From Exophiala sp. HKRS030 (Eukaryota; Ascomycota; Eurotiomycetes; Chaetothyriales; Herpotrichiellaceae), in the NCBI GenBank assembly GCA_023897205.1, contig JAHWDD010000009.1, positions 124,001-188,000 of the forward strand: DNA of 64,000 nucleotides. The letters run 5' to 3'. Of this stretch, positions 32,801 through 43,879 are shown piece by piece. Under the pieces are notes generated by a model. That model was not told the DNA's origin and made no database searches. It worked only from the letters and a program-made list of their open reading frames with translations. Every line of letters starts with the position of its first letter. Within the stretch, counting starts at the first letter, position 1. The position numbers and the translations under genes are program-made.

Positions 32801-34559
32801 ATTGAATTATTCGTCAATGTGCCTGTTTTGTCTGAGAAGATATAGCTGACCTGCCCCAGCTCTTCATTGATAGTCGAGGTATGAGGCTCCATTGGCGTGT
32901 CGGAGTTCGGGTCATACATATCAATGTCATTCATCTGGAACATTTGAGATACTTTGACAATTTCCAGGGAAACGTAGAGACTGAGAGGAAGCATTGTGTT
33001 CAACATGATGATGAATGATGCCAACACGTGACCGAATGGAACGCGAGCGGATTCGAGATACCACGCTTCGTTCTCCACGACACGGCGCCAAATCTCATAT
33101 GCGACGGACAGGATGATGGCCATGGAGAAGACGAGAGATGCCACGAAGATAACCACCCTGTTGACTTTTGCTTGCAGAGCTGGTGCTTTGACGCGGGGAC
33201 TTTTGTTGGCGTTCATCCTGATTTTGCACTCTTCGCCAGAGTAAATGACAATGCCAATTGCTTCTGGAGTGTTACGCAAGGTGCTGCCTCGATATAGGAT
33301 CTCACCGTTTGTTAGAGGCAAAGTCTTTCCATTGATGGTGACTTTACCGTCAAATTTATAAAGGTCCAAATTGGGGTCTTCTACCACCAAGGTGGCAGAC
33401 AAGTTGGCTATTGAGTCAAGAGTTTGACAAGCCTCACTGATGTCGGGTAACGGTTTTTTGGATTTGAGGTTTGTTTCGCCATCCAAGCTCTTTGTCTCAA
33501 TGAAGGCAGTGCTAGTTGGTTCCTTGACATGCAATAGAACCAAATCTGCTGGCACCCCCGAGTCTCTTTTCAGTTGTACCACATCTCCCACACGAACCTC
33601 ACGCCATTTCTTCTCCTGCCAATGAAGAAGACCAGAGCTTGTTCCATCAGCCGAACCAACTTTGAGGACAGTGGCCGATCGCTCGTTCTCCTCCTTATCC
33701 AAACGATGTCTCCTGATGTCGTCATATCCTTCCTTAGCCATGGAAATTGCAACAAAGATTAATAGTGGGATGATAGTTGTGAATCTACCCGTGGTACTGA
33801 GGCCAGGAACCATTTGGAGACATGAAACAATGAGAAAGTAGAAATTGGCCAGCTTGCTAAATTGCGCAACGAGCTGTCTAGGGACGAAGTTCCATAGAGT
33901 ATATCGACACGAAATGATCAGATTGTCGATGTGCGGTTTGCCTGTCCTTTCATCAATGGGTTCTTCATCGGGTAGAACGTTGACCTTGACATGTCTACCA
34001 TCGACAGTTGGCGGTAGTTTGTTGGATCGCATGACTTTATCGCGGAGTTCTTCATATCCAGCTTTCAACTTCTGAAGTACTGATTTGCGCGAACTCTGTT
34101 TCGATAGCCATCTGCGGTATGTTGGTAATTCTAACGCAGTATCTGAGAGGCGTACTTCCTTCGTTGCAGTATCTGAATCCTCCTTAGCACCAGGACCAGG
34201 CCCGGATTCGTTGAAGATGGCTGCGAGGAGGTATTGGGCTTTTCTCCACCTCCAGCTACTTGAGTTGAGCCCAGCTCAAAATTGTCTCGCACCCCATGTT
34301 GCTGCTCTTGGACATGCTGTGAGAAGAGCGCGCGTCTCAGCGAGTATCCTCGAAATCGGCCGTGCGATGGAGATCTCGCATTGAAAGTAGAATCTGAAGT
34401 CATCGGAGCAGGGTTTTGGTAGGCACCGTTGTGACTCTCTAGAGGTATTTCGTCAGAGAAACGAATTCGCGCTGAAGGGTTCGCGGACGTATCAAACGCC
34501 GTGGCGGTAGTATGAGGAGCTTCATTCTGAGCTTCGTCTTGAGAGGCCTTTGGTAACAT
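29899..34559 (-). CDS. DNF3: P4-type ATPase, DNF3-like phospholipid flippase, with one apparent -1 frameshift
   Basis: The frame from the ATG at 34559 shifts at the plus-strand ccc at 34201-34203. With one base restored, 1,553 aa read through to the stop at 29899 with no intron. The N-terminal ~210 residues are a disordered cytosolic extension. P4 hallmarks follow: RYTLWNFVPRQL and SKLANFYFL before TM1, DGET (about residue 360) in the actuator loop, phosphorylation motif DKTGT (about 577-581), KGADST, a long Ser/Arg-rich insert after it, then MLTGDK and GDGANDIAMI. About ten TM segments are expected, the last six in the C-terminal third. The large insert after KGAD and the long N-terminus favour the Dnf3 branch. 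Flippases move phospholipids to the cytosolic leaflet of Golgi/plasma membranes. It is divergent from RIA1 across 0.8 kb. Confidence 0.9.
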
Positions 34560-35379
34560 GGTACAGGTGGTGAAGCTTAGAGGCTGTTCGTCTCATTCGA
34601 CATCATCGTAATGCGTCCAGCGCGAGGATACTCATATTCGAGTGAATCAGGTTGCTCATGTCCGAGTCGAGAGTGAATGACCACATTCAAAGGTACTCAA
34701 ATCTTGGGCAGTGGAATATACCAGTATGATCAAGGATCAGGCCAGCATCATGAGGTGTTGCACATTGGCAGTGGCAGTGCTCGACCCTGAACCAGAACAT
34801 TGCGCAGGGGTCTGGGCGGTACGATGGCACCGAGGGGCGATTGGTACCTGGGTTATGGGTGATTAGGGTGGTCAGTTTGTTCGACGGAGGGGCCAACGGG
34901 GAGGGGAGTGCCTGGAGTTGCCACCTAAGAGATCCACGAGATCCTAGTTGGGATTGTGAACTCGTGGGCTGTTGATGGGAATGGGTGGGGAGGGGACAAT
35001 CTCGCGTTGCTTGCCACTTTCGGAATCGACGACGACAGCGCGAACCACGTGACGGGCTAGTCCAGACTTGGAGGCGGTGACTGTCGCCTGCACGTGCGCC
35101 TGTCATTGTGCGTCATCTTCTTTATGAGTCTATACCAAGGTAAGTAACTGGTAGAACAGAATTTCCTCCACACTGCATTGCCAGAGTTTTGGTTGCCAGC
35201 TGATTCCATGAGCATAGATAGCGGTCTTAGTCATGAGTGTTTGCTTGACCCTTGATTTCACACCCAGCACATAACGACAGCAAGGGTGACCTCAGGGCTT
35301 GAGGTTGAATAAAATATAATTTAATCGACCTTCGCCTGAAGACTAAAAATTTGGCTGGAATTAAAGTACCAAAAGCAAA
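34560..35379. promoter_or_regulatory. Bidirectional intergenic region, DNF3-like / RIA1
   Basis: These 820 bp separate two divergent genes and must contain both promoters. One minus-strand frame (34687-35106) lacks motifs and is probably chance. Confidence 0.45.
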
Positions 35380-38300
35380 ATGCCCGCCATCCCACCTTCG
35401 AGGCTTGTTGCCTTGCAGTCAAATCCAAACAATATTCGGAATATCTGTATTCTTGCACACGTCGACCATGGCAAGACATCCCTTAGCGACTCGCTCATCG
35501 CCACCAATGGTATCATATCCCCCAAAATGGCCGGGAAGGTCCGCTATCTGGATTCAAGACCAGACGAACAGATCCGAGGTATCACCATGGAAAGTAGTGC
35601 AATCAGCTTATACTTCAGTATGGCTCGACGGACACAAGACAATGCTGAACCGGTCAAGGAAGAATACTTAATAAATCTGATAGACAGTCCTGGACACATT
35701 GATTTCTCATCCGAAGTGAGCACCGCATCTCGACTGTGTGATGCCGCTGTGGTCTTGGTCGACGCCGTTGAAGGTGTATGCTCACAAACCGTTACTGTGC
35801 TACGTCAAGTATGGCTGGAGAAGCTCAAGCCCTTACTGGTCATCAACAAGATTGACCGTCTCGTCACCGAGCTCAAGATGACACCTGCCGAAGCCTACCT
35901 GCATCTAGGAAGGGTCCTGGAAGGCGTTAATGCAGTCATCGGAGGTTTCTTTCAAGGTGAGCGAATGGAGGAAGACCTTCAATGGCGAGAAAAGCTCGAT
36001 CAGAAGCGTTCCGCAAGAGAGCAACAAAAGCAGGATGTTCTTAGCGACAATGCATCTGAAGCAGACCTCGACCAACAATTTGAAGAACGAGACGATGAAG
36101 ACTTGTACTTTGCACCCGAGAAGAACAATGTCATCTTTTCTAGTGCAATCGATGGATGGGCATTTACCGTGCGACAATTTGCCGGTATATATGAGAAGAA
36201 ACTTGGTATCAAGCGTTCGATCCTTGAAAAGGTCCTATGGGGCGATTTCTATTTGGATCCCAAGACTAAGAAAGTCCTGGGCCAGAAGCATCTCAAGGGG
36301 AGAAATCTCAAACCGGTTTTTGTCCAGTTAGTCCTCGACCCTATATGGCAGGCTTACGACGCAACTGTCGGGATCAACGGCGGCCGTGGCGATCCTGCAA
36401 TGCTTGAGAAAATCACAAAATCCTTGTCCATTACCATCCCCGTTCACATTGCCCGGTCTCGAGATTCTAAAGCAATCTTACAAGCAGTCTTTGCTTCCTG
36501 GCTTCCGCTATCTACTGCCCTTCTGGTTTCCGTCATCGAGTATCTCCCCAGTCCTCCCATTGCTCAGGCAACTCGATTACCGGCGATGATCGAAGAACTA
36601 GTCAGTTCCAAGAGCACCGACCAAACCCTGAAAGATTCCATGATCACATTTAAAACAGACGCATCAGCACCAATTGTGGCATATGTTAGTAAAATGGTTG
36701 CTATTCCAGAAAGTGAGCTGCCCTCAAAACGTCGAAAGCTTGGGACAACTCTCACAGCAGACGAGGCACGAGAGTTGGGGCGTAAGAAGCGTGCAGAGAT
36801 TGCCAAAGCACAAGCTGAAGCAGATGGAGCAAGCGGAGTTGACGCAATCACTAATGGATTGAGCACTACGAGGATTGGCGAAGAGCAACAGCAAGATGAC
36901 AACACTCCAGAACAGCCAGACGACCCAGAGCATCTGATAGGGTTTGCAAGACTGTATTCAGGAACACTCTCCGTTGGTGACGAAGTCTTTGTCCTGCCTC
37001 CGAAGTTCAATCCCGCATTCCCACACGCATCCCCGAGCCAAAGAAAGTCCAAGTCACAGCACTATACCTCCTGATGGGTAGGGGCCTCGAACCCCTGGAC
37101 AAGGTCCCAGCTGGTGTCGTTTTCGGTATTGAAGGACTAGAAGGGCACATTCTGAAGACTGGTACATTGTGTTCACAGTTGGAAGGCTCCATCAACTTGG
37201 CCGGCATATCGACTTTGAGCCAGCCTATCGTCCGTGTAGCTCTGGAACCCACCAATCCATCCGACCTGAACAAGATGATCAAAGGTCTCAAACTGCTTGA
37301 GCAGAGTGACCCGTGCGCGGTGTATGAGCAAATGCCTAGCGGTGAACATGTGATCCTGACTGCTGGGGAATTGCATCTAGAACGATGTTTGAAGGATCTG
37401 CGTGAGCGATTCGCCAAGTGTGACGTACAACCTGGTGAGCCCATCGTTCCATATCGCGAGACCATCGTCAAAGCGGAGGAGATGGAACCGCCCAAAAACA
37501 AAGACCTGCCGCGAGGCACCGGTCTCGCCGTCACGGCCTCCAAGGCTGTGTCAGTTAGACTCAGAGTTCGTCCACTCCCCGAGAATGTCACTGAGTTCCT
37601 GATCAAGAATGGAGCGTCTATTCGTAGACTTTATGCAGAGAAGCAGGCTCAGGAAGATGGTGTCAAACTCTCGGATGAGACCGATAAGTCCGACTCTATG
37701 GACTTGGGCAACGATATTGGCACCGAGAGAAGCAATCTCAACCTACAGCAATTCAAAGCTCAATTGAAAGCTGCTTTCGACGAGGCAGAGGGCGAGAAAG
37801 AAGTCTGGCAAGATGTAATCACACACATTTGCGCATTCGGGCCAAGGCGAGTAGGACCAAATCTATTCATCGACGCAACAGGGAAACACATCTGCAAGCG
37901 ATTCCTGCTCGAACAGCACGAGACGGTCAAGAACGGGAATATTACACAGCAAAGTCCCAATGGTCAGGATGAAGCCAACGACGAAAGCTCTCCATCACCG
38001 CTAGATTTCTCCGACACGATCGCGTACGCCTTCCAACTTGCGACAGCCCAAGGCCCTCTCTGTCGCGAACCCACACAAGGCGTCGCCGTATTCCTCGAAG
38101 AAGTCACCCACCATCACCAACAACAACCCAGCCAAGACGGGGCTGACGCGACGATCATCGAATCCGGCCGCCTGACGGGCGAACTCATCACCTCAGTGCG
38201 CGAGACGATCCGCGCCGCGTTCCTCGACTGGTCCCCCCGCATCCTGCTGGCCATGTACAGCTGCACGATCCAAGCGACGCCCGAAGTCCTCGGCCGCGTC

Positions 38301-38669
38301 TACTCAGTCCTAACACGCCGACGCGGATCGATTCTCTCCGAATCACTACTCGAGGGGACCCCCTACTTCACCATCGAAGCCACGCTGCCCGTTGCGGAAT
38401 CATTTGGTTTCAGTGAGGAGATCCGTAAGCGAACGTCTGGTCTCGCCCAGCCTATGCTGCGCTTCATCGGGTTCCAGGTCGTGGATGATGTGGATCCGTT
38501 CTGGGTGCCGAGGAGTGAGGAGGAATTGGAGGATCTAGGCGTTCATGGGGAGAGGGAGAATGTGGCCAAGAAATACGTTGATATGGTTAGGAGGCGGAAG
38601 GGATTGCTTGTGAGGGGGCCGCGAGGTGGCCGGGATGCTGAGAAGCAGAAGACTTTGAAGACCAACTAG
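35380..38669 (+). CDS. RIA1: Ribosome-assembly GTPase Ria1/EFL1, with one apparent -1 frameshift
   Basis: The frame opens at 35380 and shifts at cccc 37031-37034. One added base gives 1,096 aa to the stop at 38669, the normal EFL1 length. It is an EF-2-like translational GTPase: G1 AHVDHGKTS (26-34), G2 RGITM (66-70), G3 DSPGH, G4 NKID. An EFL1-specific acidic insertion follows (about 205-240), then domains II-V; the break falls in domain II between FNPAFPHA and PEPKKVQVTALYLLMGRG. Ria1, with Sdo1, releases Tif6/eIF6 from pre-60S subunits in the cytoplasm. As given, the first open part ends after 564 codons at 37074, within domain II. The gene is convergent with the transcription-factor gene downstream (240 bp). 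Confidence 0.93.
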
Positions 38670-38908
38670 TTAGAAGAAGAGTTGCATGATGCTCATCGCA
38701 GCCATGTAGCACGAGCATCACGAAGAACCTAAAATCCGAGCGAATGAGAAATATGCTTGCAAGCACGAATCAATTTTGAAATGTATGCTTGGACTATTCT
38801 CGTGAAACCACTATTCTCGGGGACGCTAGTAAGACCGTCAGGAGAACTTCCCTTCTCACTCATGTTCAGCTACAACGTGGCGCTCGAGAAGAGGTACTAA
38901 AGTACATC

Positions 38909-41000
38909 TTAGCCAGCCAAATGCAGACTCACAATCATTAAACTCTGTTGCTGCTGCGTGCTCGAGTAGAAGTAACCGGTCATGAAATTCTTCAGATCGT
39001 CATAATCTCTCAATCCCAGATGAGTCTCGGCTACGAAAGCAGCACGCATGAGAAACCACTGTTCCTCTGGGGCACCCTGTGCGGCGAAGTGCCCGGTCAT
39101 CAAAACCCATAGGAGAAGGGCGTTCTCATTATACGGCAGGGTAGCCGAGAGATTTGATAGGGGAGATCTTGGCTTTGGTGCTGATGATGTAGCCTCGACT
39201 GGACAAGCTTGGACGCCTGACATCGGAGTGGTTCCTGCCCAGTTTGTGTCAATGCCAGATAATGCTCGCTGAAGACGACGCATGTTTGGCTGAGCAGTTC
39301 GATAGGACATGCGGTTCGTGCAACGCACGATGACTAGAAGAAGTGCAATTCGTAGCGATTCAGTCTTCATTGTATGAACTGTTGATCCATGAAAGGAGAG
39401 ACTGGCCGGTAGAAGAAGGAGACGATGGCAGATAGCGCGCATGCGTTTACACATCCAGTCTGCGTCGTGACGAGTTGCTTCTGACGTGCGCCAAACATAT
39501 TTGCCAACCATCAGACAGTCGAGCGTGTCGCGAATTATCGAAGCGAGAAGAGGATGGAAAACTTCGGCATTTAGCGCGCTCTCAAACCCATGACCGAGCT
39601 GAAAGTCAAGTGTCAGGGCTGCGTCAGCGAGAAAGTCTACCTGATGTGAAACCAGAGCGTCGGTGATGCTACGTGCGCCAGGCACCGGACTTCGAGGAGT
39701 TAGAGATGGTTGACGCCGCCCAGACGTGTAGTCGCGAATTTCCTGCTTGATGAAAGACGAACGCAAAGGATCTAGCGGACCTGGGTCATACATCAGCTGA
39801 AACTCCGGTAGCCAGCCAGTCTCCACAGATATCATCCTGTCAATGTTAAAAAGTCCTTCTGCTACAAAGGCATCCAAGGGGTCGTTTGTATCGAGTAGGT
39901 GGAATAATGACTTGGCTGCCCGAATGTGTGTTGCTGCAGCTTCAAATTGCTGGCATATGCAAGCGGCAAGGGCGAGTGAGTGCATACCACGCACAAGAAC
40001 GTTCCGGGGAATGTCTTTCGTTTGACACTCGTGCATCTGCTCCCTCAAAGCCCCTAAAGCCATCTGCATGTAAGCCTCCGGGCCAGCGTTGCCAATTACT
40101 GGAATCCGCGACATGTGCACCATTCGAGCAGCCATGACAGCCAGCATACCTGCTAGATCAACCTTGTCCTGCATACAATATCGAAACAAGACTTCGCGAA
40201 CCTTGGTGTAACGTTCGACTGGTTGAAGGTGGGCAGGCAGAACCTCAGTCTTGTCGTTGTGAGAGCCCGTTCCTGAAAAGATGATGTGGTACTTGACGAG
40301 GATCTCCACATTGCGACTCATACTAATCGGTGTAGCAGAGAAGGGATCGACTGCCGAACCTGGGGTATAATTCTGGGACGGGATACTCTGTCTACTCTGA
40401 CGGAAGCGGACTATCCATTCGCTCGGTGGGGTAGGCGGCGGTGGTGTTGCTGGGTTTCTTGAGATATCCCGATCATTGTGGCCTTGACGTGGATCTTCGA
40501 CGAGATCAGTTGTCATTGATCTGGAAGCCCTGGCATCACTTGTTACCCTGTTAAGGGGAGAGGTCAGTAAGAAAGGCTTCCTCGCTCCGTGCACGTTGTT
40601 GTGCTGCAAGCCAAAAGATCTGCAATGCTCCTCGTCTTTGTTGAAAGCGTAAACACTCGATCTTACGCCTGCGACTGGCTCCACCGTACATTTGATGGTG
40701 ATGCTAATAGGCATTCGACACACAAGTAGCAGAAAACTCTCACCTAAGGTTCACTTGTTGCGACGATGCGGTGCCCTCTGGAGCTAGATGTGGCAGGTCT
40801 GGGGGCTTTTGATCCCGCTTGACGCTCCGTCGACTTCTTTTAGCATTCTTGTTTCCTGCGGAACTATCCGACTTCTGTCGTTGTACAAATTGAAAAATAC
40901 GCTGACTCTCTAGCCGATCACTAGATGATAGAGAAGTTGAAGCACTCCCTTTGTTCACCCAGAGGAAGTCCTTCGGCTCGGACTCCCTCTTTGAGGACAT
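38909..41000 (-). CDS. Fungal-specific transcription factor-like protein (Fungal_trans_2 type)
   Basis: Exon 1 is complement 40744-41000 and exon 2 complement 38909-40547. They are joined across a 196-nt intron with donor GTGAGA and a strong acceptor (pyrimidine tract, TACTGAC branch, TTAACAG), giving 631 aa in frame. Alternatively a 40-nt intron ending ..CTATTAG at 40704 is also in frame and adds 52 residues. Exon 1 has the FLWVNKG..RLESQRIFQFVQRQK block seen at the start of many fungal regulators that lack a visible Zn2Cys6 cluster, then a basic RSRRSVKRDQK stretch. The rest contains DPFSATPI and an all-helical region like the fungal-specific regulatory domain. A nuclear regulatory role is inferred; the target is unknown. 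Confidence 0.75.
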
Positions 41001-41862
41001 ACTACCTTAAGGCAGTGTGTGTGCTAAGTTTCACCTTCTTGTTCACCTTTTATACAATCCATCGGCAACTTCGCGGCGTTCTGTCATATGCATGGTCCCC
41101 GGTCGCATTCTGGAAGCGGAAGACCCTGATACAAACCGTGGCATATCTAGCCCTTGTGGTATGAAAAGCCACTTTAACGTCTGATGAGTCAAGTCCATGA
41201 CACTGCCAGCCTTCGCCGGATAGGGTTCGGGCTAAAGAACTGCTTGCAACCGTCTGGATCGAGAAGCCTCAACCTTTGATAGGTCGGTCAGGGAATCGGA
41301 CTTCCCCCCTACTGCGCGATGACAAAGGAATAGGTAATAAGATTTGCGAAGTCGCCGAACGTAAATAGACCGCATGTCGGCATCTATGATAACATCTCGT
41401 AATTGTGGTTATGCCACATACACGAAACACGAAGAAACCAATCTGGTCTCTGCAATTCTCGGCTGGTCGTTGGGAAATGCTTGGCATCTTTCACGTGATG
41501 ACGAATTGTGGTATCCCTCTTCCTCATTTGGCCAAAATCTGGAATCTTGCATCTCTTCATCTCATGGGAGACACCCTTTTTACGAGAACACCCGATATCA
41601 CTGGCAATTGCCCACTCAGCCTCGTTTTGCGAGGCTCCAACATGAGGAGTTTGGTCTGCGACTGACAACGCCTAGCACCGTTCGGGCAATCGCATGACCA
41701 GAAATCGTCTCCTTTTCCATAGGGAAAGTCTGTCAACTGCCAAGCGTTTTCGCTTCTTCTCCATCCTATCTGCAGAGAAGTTCGGAGGCCTTGATCGAAC
41801 ATCTCCATTGCTTGCTAATTTGCAGATATCCTCTTTGAAAGAGAAGCTGGAGCGAACTAAGC
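41001..41862. promoter_or_regulatory. Divergent intergenic region, transcription factor / CSL4
   Basis: Both promoters lie here. Open frames on both strands at 41.37-41.8 kb mirror one another and lack motifs. Confidence 0.4.
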
Positions 41863-42486
41863 ATGGCTAGTACCGTGGTACCTGGTCAAGTTTTGAGCAC
41901 AGTGACCTCATATCAACCAGGACCAGGCACACATGTGTATGACAACAATATCCTTGCCTCCATCACAGGGCGCGCCGTAGTCACGCCTGCTGCAAACAAG
42001 TCAAGTAAGCCTACCATCTCAGTACCTCGCTTGGACGCATTCAGTGCGGTCCGACCAAACGCAGCTACAGGAACCCTACCGCAAGTCGGGTCTATTGTGC
42101 TCTGCCGCGTAACCCGTGTTCAACAGCGTCAACTCTCAGCTTCAATCCTCCTCGTCGATCCCTCTGCCGAAGACATTATTGCTTATACACAGACAACGGA
42201 TGACAACCTGCAATTCCAAGCTGTACTGCGGAAGGAAGACATTCGTGCATATGAAAAGGACAAGATTGTCATGAATGATAATTACAGAGTGGGAGATATC
42301 GTCCGGGCCACAGTTATCAGTCTAGGAGACGAGCGAAATTATTATATCAGTACAGCGGGCAATGATTACGGTGTGGTGGTGGCTACGAGTGAGACGGGAA
42401 ATGCCATGGTGCCAGCAAGCTGGAAAGAAATGAAGGATATTGTAACTGGCAAGGGCGAGAGCAGAAAGGTTGCCAAACCGACATGA
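41863..42486 (+). CDS. CSL4: Exosome cap subunit Csl4 (EXOSC1)
   Basis: A single exon of 207 aa. The N-terminal domain (VVPGQVLSTVTSYQPGPGT) is the typical Csl4 start. It is followed by a linker and an S1 domain (about 75-180) containing PQVGSIVLCRVTRVQ and YRVGDIVRATVISLGDERNYYISTA. The family's C-terminal strand ends with NAMVPASWKEM. Csl4 is one of three S1/KH cap proteins on the RNA exosome ring and helps recruit nuclear cofactors for 3'-5' RNA decay and processing. Length matches the family. No intron is needed. Confidence 0.93.
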   Translation: MASTVVPGQVLSTVTSYQPGPGTHVYDNNILASITGRAVVTPAANKSSKPTISVPRLDAFSAVRPNAATGTLPQVGSIVLCRVTRVQQRQLSASILLVDPSAEDIIAYTQTTDDNLQFQAVLRKEDIRAYEKDKIVMNDNYRVGDIVRATVISLGDERNYYISTAGNDYGVVVATSETGNAMVPASWKEMKDIVTGKGESRKVAKPT

Positions 42487-43879
42487 TACGCCTTGGTCTC
42501 TGTCAGTCATTACGCGCACCAGCAGGTCCAGTTCACGGACGCCAGCTAGACAACATGCGGTTCGTCGTTCAGCAAGGTATCATCTTTGATTCCAGCCTTG
42601 ATCACAGATGAATCAGGAAAAGTCACAACACCTCACTCGGACCAAGTTCGGTCGGAGAAGAATTTTGCATGCCGGACGCAGCCGCTCGCCCAATCGGCAC
42701 CTCAAGTATGAGCCAACAGGTTGGACAGGTGCCAGCACGAGTACGTCGCCGACTCCGCCGAACCACGATTGACGCTCAGAATATATGGTCTAGCCCACAA
42801 AGACTCGACGACGCTGTTCGACTGAAGCCTACAAGCACCTCAGACGCAAAGTCTCAAAGCTCGTGCAACTTGGTTTCATCATTTCCTCGAAGTTCCACAG
42901 TTCGACTGCAAGACCGACGACCAAAATATTCAGGAGACTGCCTAATCAAACCAAGCTTCACAAATAGAGTGGACAACATGTCCACATCCTATCTCGTCAA
43001 ACAACTGTGACCAACCCACCACCTCGCCGCTATGATTCTAGGCAGCAATTTCTTTCTACATATAGACGCCTGTTGTGGCTCCGATACATTCCACATCGGT
43101 GGTGGCAACAATCTACATATCTGCCTCTGACCCCTTCCGCGGTGTTCTCAAGCAGACCCGAACCAAATTGAATCCTTTCCCTGCTCTCACCTCCTCTCCC
43201 CCTGTACACACAAAAACATATATACACTGCCATCTCACCTCTCCAGTATCCATGGTCACGACCTTTCGCAATGTCAGACTGTGTTCGTCACGGGAGGAAG
43301 AATGAATGCTTTTTGTTCTGAAAATGACCATAAAGCCTCCCCTTCCAATATCCAGGTCCGACAATGTTGCTCTCAATTACTCTGAGCATCTTTGCATACG
43401 TTGATTCGGAAAGTTATCTTACGTGGAGGGGACATTTAATTGACTAGTACAACGTCAAAGGTTCAGTCCAAAGACGAAGAAAAGAAATGGCAAACGATCC
43501 ATGATTCGTGAAAAGTCATATAATTAATGCTCTCACCAAAAGTAGCCTAGAACATGGAAATCGCTTCCGTAACACTCACCAGCCGAGGTGGTGATAATGA
43601 CTTAAGACAATCATACAAGAAAGCCCAAATAATGATTTTTTCACCTGCCACAGCAGAGACAATATGTGTCCTAGGACATGACATCCCTTGTCAACCCCAA
43701 CAGTCGTGCCCAGATACCTTCCTGCTTGCCTGCTCACTCCATAACGCCTCGCTATGCCGCCTGCTTATCCGATTTGCATAGATCATATGCTATGGGAAAG
43801 ATGCAGCACCTCATGTTCAATCTCCGTATGGGGTATAAATATCTCGAGTCCGGAATAAACCCTACCTACCATAACCACA
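42487..43879. other. Intergenic between convergent CSL4 and VAC8
   Basis: No supported gene. A 113-codon plus-strand frame (42669-43010) has an ATG but no motif and an Arg/Ser-biased, non-conserved look. Confidence 0.4.

Noticed and set aside
34687..35106. 139-codon minus-strand frame between DNF3-like and RIA1
   Set aside because: No motif, lies in a shared promoter, and is rich in Ser/Pro/Arg as expected by chance.
42669..43010. 113-codon plus-strand frame downstream of CSL4
   Set aside because: It has an ATG but no recognisable motif and an Arg/Ser-biased composition; probably 3' UTR or spacer.
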